From Flavobacteriaceae bacterium UBA5544 (GTDB lineage: Bacteria; Bacteroidota; Bacteroidia; Flavobacteriales; Flavobacteriaceae), in assembly GCA_002426755.1 (NCBI GenBank), contig DINI01000019.1, positions 93,560 to 157,559 of the forward strand: a stretch of 64,000 nucleotides of DNA, written 5' to 3'. This document shows positions 35,805 to 45,163 of this stretch, piece after piece. The number at the start of each line of letters is the position of its first letter. The stretch's first letter is position 1. The position numbers were made by a program, and so were the translations under genes. The notes under the pieces were generated by a model. It made no database searches. It was not told the DNA's origin and was given only the letters and a program-made list of their open reading frames with translations.

Positions 35805-36617
35805 GTGGCAAAACAAGCAAACTATTCAAAGGATTCAAACCAACATCAGGTCAAAGCAAAAAAACATTTAGGCCAGCACTTTTTGAATGATGAAAACATT
35901 GCCTCAAAAATTGCCGATACACTTTCTTTAAAAGGTTATAAAAATGTTCTGGAAATTGGTCCGGGCATGGGTGTTTTGACTAAATATTTGCTAAAAAAAG
36001 ACACCACTACGCACGTTATCGAAATTGACACGGAATCTGTTGAATATCTGAAGGCTAATTATCTTAATCTTGCCGAAAGAATCATCGAAAAAGATTTTCT
36101 AAAATACGATTTAAAAGAAGTTTTCGATGATGAACCTTTTGCCATTGTTGGGAATTTCCCGTACAATATTTCCTCGCAAATTCTTTTTAAGACCTTGGAA
36201 ATGCGAAACCAAATTCCTGAATTTTCTGGAATGTTTCAAAAGGAAGTTGCTCTGCGCATTTGTTCTAGCGAAGGCAGCAAAGTTTACGGCATACTATCGG
36301 TATTGACACAAGCTTTCTACGATGCTGAATATTTGTTTACCGTGCCTCCAAATGTGTTTAATCCGCCTCCAAAAGTAGATTCTGGCGTATTGCTCTTAAA
36401 ACGAAAAGAACACTACGCGCTCCCTTGTGATGAAACTCTATTTTTTAAGGTTGTGAAAATAGGTTTCCAACAACGCCGAAAAACACTTCGTAACAGTTTA
36501 AAAACATTCAATTTATCAGATAATTTAAAAGCAAATGTTATCTTTGACCAACGCCCAGAGCAATTGAGTGTGCAGCAGTTTATCACGTTAACGCAACTCA
36601 TTCAAAAGGACATCTAA
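35805..36617 (+). CDS. rsmA: 16S rRNA (adenine1518/1519-N6) dimethyltransferase
   Basis: A 270-aa KsgA/RsmA enzyme that dimethylates two adjacent adenines near the 16S rRNA 3' end. Motifs: KKHLGQHFLND, the SAM site VLEIGPGMGVLTKYLL, and the catalytic motif IVGNFPYNISS. C-terminal PPKVDSGVLLLKR and FQQRRKTLRNSL complete it. I chose GTG 35805 (VAKQANYSKD). The frame stays open to an ATG at 35700, but that extra stretch runs over sequence that looks like intergenic repeat. mgtE follows 19 nt downstream. Confidence 0.95.
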   Translation: MAKQANYSKDSNQHQVKAKKHLGQHFLNDENIASKIADTLSLKGYKNVLEIGPGMGVLTKYLLKKDTTTHVIEIDTESVEYLKANYLNLAERIIEKDFLKYDLKEVFDDEPFAIVGNFPYNISSQILFKTLEMRNQIPEFSGMFQKEVALRICSSEGSKVYGILSVLTQAFYDAEYLFTVPPNVFNPPPKVDSGVLLLKRKEHYALPCDETLFFKVVKIGFQQRRKTLRNSLKTFNLSDNLKANVIFDQRPEQLSVQQFITLTQLIQKDI

Positions 36618-36636
36618 TTCTTAATCGTTTCCAGTC

Positions 36637-38010
36637 TTGGCAGAAGAAAAAGAAAACATACAGTTTGAGCTAACTGATGAACTCATCACGCAAGTCGAAC
36701 AACTTATCGAACAAAAAAACGACAAGGAACTTCGTAAGCTGTTAAATGAGTTTCACTATGCCGATATTGCCGAAATTCTAGATGAAGTCAATCTTGATGA
36801 CGCCATGTATGTCATCAAACTATTAGATTCTGAAACGACCTCTGATATTTTAATGGAACTGGACGATGACAATCGTGAAAAGGTTCTAGAGCAACTTTCT
36901 GCAAAAGAAATTGCGGAAGAAATAGAGGAGCTTGATACCGATGACGCTGCCGACATGATTTCGGAACTTTCTGAAGAGCGCCAAAGAGAGGTTATCCATC
37001 ACATTGAAGACGAAGACCATAAAGCCGAAATCACCGAACTATTAAGGTATGATGAAGACACAGCCGGTGGATTGATGGCAAAAGAGCTCGTCAAGGTTTA
37101 CGAGACTTGGACCGTTGCAGGGTGTTTACGTCGGATTAGAGGTCAGGCAAAAGATGTGACAAGAGTTCATTCCATCTATGTAGTCAATAAACAAAACAAA
37201 TTGATTGGACGACTTTCCTTAAAGGATTTGATTGTTGCCAAAAGCGATGAAAAAATTGCCGATATCTACATCAAAAATGTGGATTATGTAAAAGTGGACC
37301 AAGATCCTGAAGAAGTAGCCAAAGTGATGGCAAAATACGATTTGGAGGCCATTCCTGTAGTAGATGACAACATGATATTGTTAGGTAGAATTACGATTGA
37401 CGATATCGTTGACGTCTTAAAGGAAGAAGCCGAAAAAGATTACCAATTAGCGGCAGGTATTACAGGTGATGTTGAAGCGGATGATAGCATTTGGGAGTTG
37501 ACCAAAGCACGTTTACCATGGCTATTGATTGGTATGTTTGGAGGTATTGGGGCAGCAAGTATTATCAACGGTTTTAGTGCTGCCTTACAGTTATATCCCG
37601 CCTTATTGATGTTTGTCCCATTAATTCAAGCGACAGCTGGTAATGTAGGTGTTCAATCATCAGCCATTGTGGTGCAAGGTCTTGCTAACGATTCCATCGA
37701 TGGGAATATTCTCAACCGTCTTTTTAAGGAATTTTTACTCGGATTGGTCAATGGGCTTGCCATAGCTTGCATCGTCTTACTTATAAGTCATTTTGCTTTC
37801 AACACTACTTATTATGAGTCCTTAACTATTTGTGTTGCATTAATTGCTGTGATTATTATGGCCGCACTTATTGGTACTTTTATCCCTATATTTCTTGACA
37901 AAAGAGGCGTGGATGCTGCCGTTGCTACTGGACCATTTATTACAACAAGCAATGATGTCTTTGGCATTTTGATGTATTTTCTAATTGCAAAAATGATTTT
38001 AGGATTTTAA
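36637..38010 (+). CDS. mgtE: Magnesium transporter MgtE
   Basis: A 457-aa Mg2+ channel/transporter. The acidic MgtE_N superhelix (about 10-130; LDTDDAADMISELSEE), a tandem CBS pair (about 135-255; GRLSLKDLIVA, LGRITIDDIVDVL) and about five transmembrane helices from residue 285 (LPWLLIGMFGGIGAASII, PLIQATAGNVGVQSSAIVVQ) match the family in order and length. The initiator is TTG 36637; no suitable ATG occurs before the conserved N domain. Its stop abuts the next ATG. Confidence 0.96.
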   Translation: MAEEKENIQFELTDELITQVEQLIEQKNDKELRKLLNEFHYADIAEILDEVNLDDAMYVIKLLDSETTSDILMELDDDNREKVLEQLSAKEIAEEIEELDTDDAADMISELSEERQREVIHHIEDEDHKAEITELLRYDEDTAGGLMAKELVKVYETWTVAGCLRRIRGQAKDVTRVHSIYVVNKQNKLIGRLSLKDLIVAKSDEKIADIYIKNVDYVKVDQDPEEVAKVMAKYDLEAIPVVDDNMILLGRITIDDIVDVLKEEAEKDYQLAAGITGDVEADDSIWELTKARLPWLLIGMFGGIGAASIINGFSAALQLYPALLMFVPLIQATAGNVGVQSSAIVVQGLANDSIDGNILNRLFKEFLLGLVNGLAIACIVLLISHFAFNTTYYESLTICVALIAVIIMAALIGTFIPIFLDKRGVDAAVATGPFITTSNDVFGILMYFLIAKMILGF

Positions 38011-38946
38011 ATGAAAATTCTTCACCTTGATACCAACCATCCCTTACTTATCAATCAACTGAACGCATTGGGATTTATAAATGATGAGGATTATTCCTCT
38101 CCAAAAGACATTATAGAATCCAAAATTTCAGCATATGATGGCATTATTTTAAGAAGCCGTTTCTCGATTGATAAACAATTCCTTAAGACCGCTCAAAATC
38201 TCAAATTTATTGGGCGTGTTGGTGCAGGATTGGAAAATATAGACGTTCAATATGCGGAGCAAAAAGGAATTAAACTTATTGCTGCTCCGGAAGGTAATAG
38301 AAATGCGGTTGGTGAGCACGCCCTTGGGATGCTTTTGTCGCTATTCAACAAACTCAACAAAGCAGATAATGAAGTTAGATATGGCAAATGGCTGCGCGAA
38401 GACAATCGTGGTGTCGAACTAGACGGCAAAACGGTTGGGTTAATTGGTTATGGCAATATGGGGAAAGCTTTTGCTAAAAAACTGTTAGGTTTTGAGGTCG
38501 AAGTTCTGTGTTATGACATCAAAAACAATGTTGGTAACAAACATGCAAAACAAGTGTCACTAAAAGAATTTCAAAAGCAAGTTGATGTTGTAAGTTTGCA
38601 TACCCCCCAAACTCCCAAAACAGTGGGAATGATAAATTCTAAATTCATCGATCAGTTCCAAAAACCATTTTGGTTTATCAATACGGCTCGTGGCAAAAGT
38701 GTCATCACAGAAGATTTGGTCAATGCCCTAAAATCTGGGAAAATACTTGGAGCAGGTTTGGATGTATTGGAATATGAAAAATCCTCTTTCGAGGATCTGT
38801 TTTCTTCAGAAATGCCAGAAGCATTTCAATATTTAATTAAAGCTGAAAATGTGTTATTGACACCTCACGTAGCAGGTTGGACCATTGAAAGCAAGGAAAA
38901 ACTGGCTCAAACTATTGTTGACAAAATAAAGGCTGAATTTTATTAA
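38011..38946 (+). CDS. D-isomer 2-hydroxyacid dehydrogenase (phosphoglycerate dehydrogenase-like)
   Basis: A 311-aa NAD-dependent dehydrogenase. It has the Rossmann motif TVGLIGYGNMGKAFAKKL, GRVGAGLENIDVQYAEQKGI, the catalytic Arg region FINTARGKSVITEDLV with GAGLDVLEYE, and the catalytic His in LLTPHVAGWT. It lacks the C-terminal ACT/ASB domains of long SerA, so it matches short 3-phosphoglycerate dehydrogenase-like enzymes; the real substrate is not certain. Its start directly follows the mgtE stop, so they share a transcript. Confidence 0.88.
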   Translation: MKILHLDTNHPLLINQLNALGFINDEDYSSPKDIIESKISAYDGIILRSRFSIDKQFLKTAQNLKFIGRVGAGLENIDVQYAEQKGIKLIAAPEGNRNAVGEHALGMLLSLFNKLNKADNEVRYGKWLREDNRGVELDGKTVGLIGYGNMGKAFAKKLLGFEVEVLCYDIKNNVGNKHAKQVSLKEFQKQVDVVSLHTPQTPKTVGMINSKFIDQFQKPFWFINTARGKSVITEDLVNALKSGKILGAGLDVLEYEKSSFEDLFSSEMPEAFQYLIKAENVLLTPHVAGWTIESKEKLAQTIVDKIKAEFY

Positions 38947-38971
38947 CTTTAGGCTTGTAAAATCTATCAAT

Positions 38972-39427
38972 ATGCAATATAAAGCTCACTCACCTGAAGA
39001 TTATATAAGTCAGGTGCCGGAAGAACGCCGAGAGACTTTGAACAAATTAAGGAAAACCATAAAAGATAATTTACCAAAAGGTTTTGAAGAAGGTATTCAA
39101 TATGGAATGATAGGCTATTACGTTCCTCATAGCATTTATCCCGATGGTTATCATTGTACACCAGAACTTCCATTGCCATTTATGAGTTTTGCTTCTCAAA
39201 AGAATTCTATCAATCTTTATCATATGGGCCTGTATTCCAAAAAAGATTTATATGATTGGTTTGTAACTGAATTTCCAAAACATTCCAAACGTAAATTGGA
39301 TATGGGGAAAAGTTGTATTCGATTTAAAAAAATTGAAGACATCCCATTCGAACTCATTGCGGAACTTTCGACTAAAATGACGGTAAAGGAATGGATTGAT
39401 ATTTATGAAAAAGCAGTTAAAAAATAA
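38972..39427 (+). CDS. DUF1801 (YdhG-like) domain protein
   Basis: A 151-aa protein of the DUF1801/YdhG group. Hallmarks are SPEDYISQVPEERRETLNKLRKTI, EEGIQYGMIGYYVP, FMSFASQKNSINLYHMG, and the C-terminal GKSCIRFKKIEDIPFELI. Members have been compared with frataxin-like iron chaperones, but the biochemical role is unresolved. It is placed 25 nt after the dehydrogenase and 5 nt before a VOC gene. Confidence 0.87.
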   Translation: MQYKAHSPEDYISQVPEERRETLNKLRKTIKDNLPKGFEEGIQYGMIGYYVPHSIYPDGYHCTPELPLPFMSFASQKNSINLYHMGLYSKKDLYDWFVTEFPKHSKRKLDMGKSCIRFKKIEDIPFELIAELSTKMTVKEWIDIYEKAVKK

Positions 39428-39432
39428 CTATT

Positions 39433-39819
39433 ATGAAGAAAAGAGTAACAGGAATTGGCGGAATGTTCTTTAAGAGCAGCGACCCAAAAGCATCCAGAGA
39501 ATGGTACAATAAACATCTTGGTTTTGATACCAATGACTATGGATGTACTTTTTGGTGGAAAGACAAAGAAGGTAATGACTGCTCAACACAATGGAGCCCA
39601 TTTGCAGCAGACACCAAATATTATGAGCCTTCCAAAAAGGAATTTATGTTTAATTATCGGGTTGAAAATTTAGAAGAACTTCTAAAGGTTTTAAAAGAAG
39701 AAGGCGTTACGATTATTGGCGATATACAAGAATATGAATACGGAAAATTTGGTTATATCATGGACAATGACGGCAATAAAATAGAACTTTGGGAGCCTGT
39801 TGATAAAGCGTTTTTGTAA
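39433..39819 (+). CDS. VOC (glyoxalase/dioxygenase superfamily) protein
   Basis: A 128-aa single-domain VOC protein with paired beta-alpha-beta-beta-beta units: GGMFFKSSDPKASREWYNKH in the first half, and FGYIMDNDGNKIELWEPVD at the end with the characteristic metal-ligand Glu. The specific activity cannot be inferred, because the superfamily includes lyases, dioxygenases and antibiotic-binding proteins. It lies 5 nt after the DUF1801 gene, probably cotranscribed. Confidence 0.88.
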   Translation: MKKRVTGIGGMFFKSSDPKASREWYNKHLGFDTNDYGCTFWWKDKEGNDCSTQWSPFAADTKYYEPSKKEFMFNYRVENLEELLKVLKEEGVTIIGDIQEYEYGKFGYIMDNDGNKIELWEPVDKAFL

Positions 39820-39872
39820 ATGGATTCATTTTTTTAGTATCTTTAAATTTCTAACCTTATAAAAATAAAAAT

Positions 39873-40316
39873 ATGTCCGATGATAAAAATTTAGGCGACG
39901 ATCTTGACGATATGTTGGACGACGCAAAACAAGGGGCAAGAGAATTTGCTGATGACACCAAACGAACCGCGCATGAATTCTCTGAAGGTGCTAAAAAAAC
40001 AGCCAACGAATTTTCCGAAGGTGCACGTGAAGCATTTAACTCTACCTCTGGAGAAAACAAAAAAATACTAGCAGGTGTTCTGGGTATTATTCTTGGCGCA
40101 TTTGGTGTACACAAATTCATTTTAGGCTACAACAAAGAAGGAGGAATTCTATTGGGCATCACACTTTTAGGCATCGTACTTTCTTGTGTCGGCATTGGAG
40201 TTTTTGTGGTATGGATTACGAGTTTGATTGGATTAATTGAAGGAATCATTTATCTCACTAAATCTGATGCAGAATTCTATGCCACTTATCAAGTGGGCAA
40301 AAAACCTTGGTTCTAA
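39873..40316 (+). CDS. TM2 domain-containing membrane protein
   Basis: A 147-aa protein with a charged amphipathic N-terminal half (about 1-65). This half contains near-repeats of the type AREFADDTKRTAHEFSEGAKKTANEFSEGA, broken here as REFADD/HEFSEG/NEFSEG. A TM2 domain of two hydrophobic helices follows (ILAGVLGIILGAFGVHKFIL and GILLGITLLGIVLSC). The short helical repeats recall apolipoprotein/CsbD-like stress proteins. Function unknown. A terminator follows. Confidence 0.85.
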   Translation: MSDDKNLGDDLDDMLDDAKQGAREFADDTKRTAHEFSEGAKKTANEFSEGAREAFNSTSGENKKILAGVLGIILGAFGVHKFILGYNKEGGILLGITLLGIVLSCVGIGVFVVWITSLIGLIEGIIYLTKSDAEFYATYQVGKKPWF

Positions 40317-40326
40317 CGACCGATTG

Positions 40327-40358
40327 AAGCCAAACACAATACTGTTTGGCTTTCTTTT
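40327..40358 (+). terminator. Intrinsic terminator after the TM2 gene
   Basis: AAGCCAAACA (40327-40336) pairs with TGTTTGGCTT (40343-40352) across a 6-nt loop, followed by TCTTTT. The convergent gene ends at 40412. Confidence 0.75.
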
Positions 40359-40411
40359 AAAAATATTTCATCGCAATATTACGATTGATTAGTGTCGACA
40401 ATTGAAAATAA

Positions 40412-41434
40412 TTAATTACCATCAATCAACTGATAATCGAAAGGCAATAAATCCCCTATCCGCTGATTGCCCATGTCTCCGCCAAAAAGGACTTTTTCTA
40501 TGGGAGCGTAATTGCCATATTTATCAATTAAAAATCCTTCTTTATTTTCTCCCAATATAGATTGTCTTGTTTTATCGTAAAGAATAACAATCTTTTGTGA
40601 TAGAATTACTTTCATATTTTTACCGTTCTCAAAAGGCTGTATATCAATATACTTATATGCAGGTACTTTAAAACCCTCATTAAAAATTTGATAACCTTCT
40701 TTTTCCAAGTCCTTTTTGTACAAAGCTCTCATAAAATGAAGTACAGATCCTTCATAGGTTTTATCTCTTTTTTTAAGGGTTCTTTTTGTATTTACAGAAT
40801 CCAAATCGCTATAAAACGAAGTACCAGTATACACGACGGAATTTATTTTAAATTGCTTTTGTAATACATCGACATAGTTGTACTCTATGACAAAATCCTG
40901 TATATCAAAAGAGACCAAATACTTTAGGTTCTCATTTCTAATCTGTACTGGCCTTTTCGAACTGGCAGTTAATTGGTTGGTTTTTGAATTAAACCTCAAA
41001 ATTAAATCAGATTCATTCAGTATTTTACATGAATTGCCATTATCGGTCTTTCCTAAAAACTCTCTTCTAAAGTGCTGTAATTTGAGTTCTTTTGGCATGC
41101 CATCATCTGCTGATATCACAACTTCATCCAATGTATTGAGATCTTCGGACATTAATATTTTGTAAAACTTACCAGATTCGTAATTAGAAATAATCGTTTT
41201 TTGATATCCGATAAAAGAAATAATCAAAGGAGAGGTAACCCCTTGTACTATATCAATTTTAAATTCGCCATTGGAGTTAGTGGATGTTCCGATACTCGTC
41301 CCATCAAAATAGACTGAAGCGCTTTCTATGGGAAGGTTTGTTTGATGGTCCAAAACAATTCCTTTCAATGTTTGGCAAAAAAGTGAGGGTGTAAACCAAA
41401 GAAGACAAAATATTAAAACGAACAGCTTATTCAT
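40412..41434 (-). CDS. Secreted carboxypeptidase-regulatory-like domain protein
   Basis: A 340-aa exported protein. Signal peptide LFVLIFCLLWFTPSLFCQ is followed by a CarboxypepD_reg-like beta sandwich (LKGIVLDHQTNLPIESASVY ... SNGEFKIDI ... SFIGYQKTI, about 20-105). A longer C-terminal domain of unknown type follows, with no receptor barrel. It resembles the many Bacteroidota proteins in which a TonB-receptor-like N-domain precedes an uncharacterised part. The ATG at 41434 overlaps the preceding acyltransferase stop by 8 nt, indicating translational coupling; upstream in-frame ATGs exist at 41440 and 41449. Confidence 0.82.
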   Translation of the reverse strand: MNKLFVLIFCLLWFTPSLFCQTLKGIVLDHQTNLPIESASVYFDGTSIGTSTNSNGEFKIDIVQGVTSPLIISFIGYQKTIISNYESGKFYKILMSEDLNTLDEVVISADDGMPKELKLQHFRREFLGKTDNGNSCKILNESDLILRFNSKTNQLTASSKRPVQIRNENLKYLVSFDIQDFVIEYNYVDVLQKQFKINSVVYTGTSFYSDLDSVNTKRTLKKRDKTYEGSVLHFMRALYKKDLEKEGYQIFNEGFKVPAYKYIDIQPFENGKNMKVILSQKIVILYDKTRQSILGENKEGFLIDKYGNYAPIEKVLFGGDMGNQRIGDLLPFDYQLIDGN

Positions 41435-43256
41435 CACCATTCTCCGCAAATTTCCGCTCCATTTCTGCTTGGAATTCCTCCATGACAGGTTTTACAGTAC
41501 TCTCTGGCAAGTCTGCAATACGAATGTACATCAATCCATCAACTGCGTTGTTGAAGAGGGGATCGACGTTAAAAGCTATTACTTTAGCATTCTGCTTAAT
41601 GTATTTTTTAATCAAAACTGGTAAGCGCAAAGCACCCGGCTCCAATTCATCAATGATTTTGTCAAATTTCATCAAATCAGCTTCTGTCTCATCAAACACG
41701 AAATCCTTATCAGCATCTTTTAGCTTTACCTTAAATTCCTTTTTGGGATGCACATATTGTGCTATATAAGGGTCGTAATAATTGGATTTCATAAACTCAA
41801 TCATCAATGACTTTGAAAAATTGGTAAACTTATCACTAATCGTTACGCCTCCAATCAAATATTTGTGCTCCGGATATCTCAAAGTAGTATGCACAATGCC
41901 TTTCCAAAGCAAAAACAGAGGCATTGGTTTCTGTTGGTATTCACTAATGATGAAAGCTCGTCCCATTTCTATGGATTCACTCATCATTTTATATAGTTCG
42001 GGCTCAAATCTGAATAAATCCTGAAGATAAAACCCGTCGATACCATATTTTGCAAAAATCTTCGAGCCCAATCCCATTCGGTAAGCACCAGCTAGCATAT
42101 TGGTATCTTTATCCCACAGAAACATATGGTGGTAATAATTATCAAATGAATCCAAGTCAATTGCCTCATTGGTGCCTTCTCCTACTTCCCTAAAGGTGAT
42201 TTCTCGCAACCGGCCAATCTCACGTAAAATATTTGGGATGGATGCAGAGTCTGTCAAGAAGACTTCGTAATTCTTACTTTCCAACAACCTGCAATCCCTT
42301 TTTCGCAAGGCATCGACCTCTTTTTTCATCACTTCTACACCTACAGGAGTGACAATGTTTTTCACGGGTTTTGGCACTTTTAAAGTTGAAGAAATCGAGC
42401 TCAACACATTCTCCTTTTGGTCAAAGGAATTAGAAAGCATATAGGTCTTCTTCCTTAAAAATTCAGAAAATTCTGGAAGCGTTTTGTATTCTTTTTGGTC
42501 AGCAACAGACAATGGTCTACCAATTCTTACCTTGATGACGCGACGTTTTTGGGTTAGCAGTTCTGAAGGTAGTTTAGCAGTCCTAAAAGTGTCGCTGATT
42601 TTAGATAGTTTGTAGAATAATTTGCTGTTTTTTGCGTGAAAATAAATCGGAACCACAGGAACCTCGGCTTTCTGAATCAATTTCATGGCAGCTTCTTCCC
42701 AAGGCCTATCAATTACTAACTTACCATCTCTATATGTAGACACCTCTCCAGCTGGAAAAATCCCCAATGGATGACCTTCACGTAAATGCAGAATGGCATT
42801 TTTGAACCCAGCAATACTCGATTTTGCATCTTTATGCTCTTCAAACGGGTTTACGGCCATGATATATGGTTTCATGGGCTCTATGCGATGAAGTAAAAAA
42901 TTAGCCATTATTTTAAAATCGTTCCTTTGTTGAAGCATCAACTTCAATAACAAAATACCATCAATACCTCCAAGTGGATGGTTAGAAATGGTAATGTAGG
43001 AACCTTCTTTTGGCAATCGTTTAAAGTCTTCTTCCGGAATATCGAACTTAATCTGAAAATCATCAAGAATAGCATCCAAAAATTCGACCTCTTTAAGATG
43101 CTTGTTGCGATTGTATATCTTATTAAGCGTAGAAATCTTGAGAAGTTTCATAAGAATCCAACCACAGAACGTTCCAAAAACACCATACTTGTCGGCATTA
43201 ATGGCTGTAGCGACTTCTTTAGCCGTTACTAATCCTGTATCTGTTGGTTTGGTCAT
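41427..43256 (-). CDS. Two-domain acyltransferase: PlsC-like plus GNAT (OlsF-like aminolipid synthase)
   Basis: A 609-aa fusion. Residues about 60-290 are a PlsC/LPLAT domain with ISNHPLGGIDGILLL and PAGEVSTYRDGK. Residues about 320-600 are a hemolysin/OlsB-type N-acyltransferase (REITFREVGEGTNEAIDLDS, LYKMMSESIEMGRAFI, GVTISDKF). Such fusions are known as OlsF, which makes ornithine lipids in both acylation steps; a flavobacterial example has been reported as I recall. The amino acid head group (ornithine, glycine or other) cannot be read from sequence. It is upstream of and overlaps the secreted CarboxypepD-like gene. Confidence 0.85.
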   Translation of the reverse strand: MTKPTDTGLVTAKEVATAINADKYGVFGTFCGWILMKLLKISTLNKIYNRNKHLKEVEFLDAILDDFQIKFDIPEEDFKRLPKEGSYITISNHPLGGIDGILLLKLMLQQRNDFKIMANFLLHRIEPMKPYIMAVNPFEEHKDAKSSIAGFKNAILHLREGHPLGIFPAGEVSTYRDGKLVIDRPWEEAAMKLIQKAEVPVVPIYFHAKNSKLFYKLSKISDTFRTAKLPSELLTQKRRVIKVRIGRPLSVADQKEYKTLPEFSEFLRKKTYMLSNSFDQKENVLSSISSTLKVPKPVKNIVTPVGVEVMKKEVDALRKRDCRLLESKNYEVFLTDSASIPNILREIGRLREITFREVGEGTNEAIDLDSFDNYYHHMFLWDKDTNMLAGAYRMGLGSKIFAKYGIDGFYLQDLFRFEPELYKMMSESIEMGRAFIISEYQQKPMPLFLLWKGIVHTTLRYPEHKYLIGGVTISDKFTNFSKSLMIEFMKSNYYDPYIAQYVHPKKEFKVKLKDADKDFVFDETEADLMKFDKIIDELEPGALRLPVLIKKYIKQNAKVIAFNVDPLFNNAVDGLMYIRIADLPESTVKPVMEEFQAEMERKFAENGDE

Positions 43257-43277
43257 GCTTACAAAAATAATAAAATG

Positions 43278-44528
43278 TTAATTAGTAACCATCTGAACGG
43301 TCTCTTGCGTCAATTGTTTCAAAAGCACATTTTTCCCTTCTTCCAATGCGTTGATGGCCTCTACATTATAATGTCTTACCGTGTACAAAGACACATTTTC
43401 GTGGCAGGTAACTTTAAATTTGGCTTTTAGGTGCTGTAATAATTTATCAAGATTATTATAAATGTTGTCTGCACAAACTGAAAAACTAATCGCGGAGTTT
43501 TGTATGACATCCACTTTCATTTTGTATAAATGCAACATTTTAAAAATTTCGCTAATGTTTTCTTCTACAATGTATGAAAAATCCAAGGAAGACAGCGAAA
43601 TCAAAACTTGATTCTTTTTGACTATAAAACAGGGAATATTAGGCTCTATCTTTTTTCCTCTTCCAACCATCGTTCCAGGGCTCTGTGGATTTAAAAAAGA
43701 TTTTACGTACAAAGGAATTTCCTTTGCCTGCAATGGTTGTAAGGTTTTTGGATGAATCACCGAGGCTCCATAAAAAGCAAGCTCAATAGCTTCACTATAA
43801 GAAATTTGATGAAGCAATTGTGCGTTTTCAAAATATCGTGGGTCAGCATTCAACACTCCCGGAACGTCCTTCCAGATAGTGACGCTATCTGCATTCAAGC
43901 AATAGGCAAAAATCGCAGCTGTGTAATCACTTCCTTCCCGGCCCAACGTCGTCATAAAATTATTGGCATCACTCCCAATGAAACCTTGTACGATGTTTAG
44001 GCTTTTTTTGTCAAAGCTAGAAGCAATCTGTTGTTGTGTCACCTCCCAATTGACGTTTGCCCTACGGTAATAATTGTCGGTTTTGATGAACTCCCTAGCG
44101 TCAATCCAGTTATTCTTCAGACCAATTTCGTTGAGATATTCACTAACGATCAAGGTAGATACAAGCTCACCATACCCTATGGATTGGTCGTAAACAAAGT
44201 TATAATCTGGTGATTTATTCCGATCGAAAAAACTTCTTAATTCATCAAAAAGATTAGAGACTTTCTTAAAAATAGGATGCTTTTCATTATCAAAAAGCTC
44301 CAAAAGAATTTCATTATGATATTTCTTGACATCTTGCAACGAACTTTGCAATTCGCTTTTATTATTAAAATAATTATCGATGATTACTTCGATGGCATTG
44401 GTGGTCTTTCCCATTGCAGAAATAACGATCAAGGTGTTTTCGTAACCCACTTTTTGTAGCACACTAGCCACGTTTTTTACGCCATTTGCATCCTTCACCG
44501 ATGCACCGCCAAATTTGAATACTTGCAT
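43278..44528 (-). CDS. lysC: Aspartate kinase (monofunctional)
   Basis: A 416-aa aspartokinase, first step of Lys/Met/Thr synthesis. MQVFKFGGASVKDANGV is the nucleotide-binding start. GREGSDYTAAIFAYCLNADS, TIWKDVPGVLNADPR and YGASVIHPKTLQPL are typical. A C-terminal ACT region follows from about residue 290. There is no homoserine dehydrogenase domain. I chose ATG 44528; the frame continues upstream into the GNAT gene. It starts 1 nt beyond the GNAT stop, so they are cotranscribed. Confidence 0.93.
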   Translation of the reverse strand: MQVFKFGGASVKDANGVKNVASVLQKVGYENTLIVISAMGKTTNAIEVIIDNYFNNKSELQSSLQDVKKYHNEILLELFDNEKHPIFKKVSNLFDELRSFFDRNKSPDYNFVYDQSIGYGELVSTLIVSEYLNEIGLKNNWIDAREFIKTDNYYRRANVNWEVTQQQIASSFDKKSLNIVQGFIGSDANNFMTTLGREGSDYTAAIFAYCLNADSVTIWKDVPGVLNADPRYFENAQLLHQISYSEAIELAFYGASVIHPKTLQPLQAKEIPLYVKSFLNPQSPGTMVGRGKKIEPNIPCFIVKKNQVLISLSSLDFSYIVEENISEIFKMLHLYKMKVDVIQNSAISFSVCADNIYNNLDKLLQHLKAKFKVTCHENVSLYTVRHYNVEAINALEEGKNVLLKQLTQETVQMVTN

Positions 44529-44529
44529 T

Positions 44530-45009
44530 CTATAATTTTGATAAATAATTTTTGATTCCTTGTTCATTCAAATGTACAACGTCCCAATCACGTTTGACAT
44601 CTGCTCCTTTTTTTATATAAAAATCTATTGCTGGTTCGTTCCAATCCAAAACTTCCCAACTGATTCTTCTAACATTTAATTGGTTACCATATTTTACAAC
44701 TTCATCCAATAACGCTGTTCCTAATCCTGAACCTCGCATCTTTTGGCTGACGATCAAATCTTCCAAATGCAATACGTTTCCTTTCCATGTTGAAAATCTT
44801 CCATAAACCAAAGCAATGCCTTCAATTTTATAATCGACTTCAGCAACAAAGCATGTAAATTTTGGGTGTTCTCCAAAACCGTTGGTTCTTAAATCGTTAA
44901 CGGTTACTTCAACGGCATCTGGTTCTTTTTCGAAAACAGCCAACTCTTTAATAAGGTCCAGAACTTGAGCCATATCGTCTTGAGTTGCCATTCTTATTGA
45001 GAAATTCAT
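44530..45009 (-). CDS. GNAT N-acetyltransferase
   Basis: A 159-aa GNAT resembling diamine/small-molecule acetyltransferases. It has RMATQDDMAQVLDLIKELA at the start, LEDLIVSQKMRGSGLGTALL as the acetyl-CoA loop and VLDWNEPAIDFYIKKGAD near the end. SSAT-like enzymes share this pattern, but the acceptor is not proven. It is the promoter-proximal gene of the pair with aspartate kinase and lies divergent to fbp. Confidence 0.9.
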   Translation of the reverse strand: MNFSIRMATQDDMAQVLDLIKELAVFEKEPDAVEVTVNDLRTNGFGEHPKFTCFVAEVDYKIEGIALVYGRFSTWKGNVLHLEDLIVSQKMRGSGLGTALLDEVVKYGNQLNVRRISWEVLDWNEPAIDFYIKKGADVKRDWDVVHLNEQGIKNYLSKL

Positions 45010-45163
45010 GTTTAAAAATTTGAGTAAATATAGTTTAAACTTAAAGATATTAAAACATTAAATCTCAACGAAAACGTTGTAGTTTCTAAAAAAATGCGAT
45101 ATTTGCAACGTTGAAAATAATCTTTTATCGACAAACATCTATTTTAATCAACTGTTACATTCC

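Noticed and set aside
35684..35890. A 68-codon frame overlapping the start of rsmA
   Set aside because: It lies over a repeat-rich leader and continues out of frame into rsmA, with no protein-like character.
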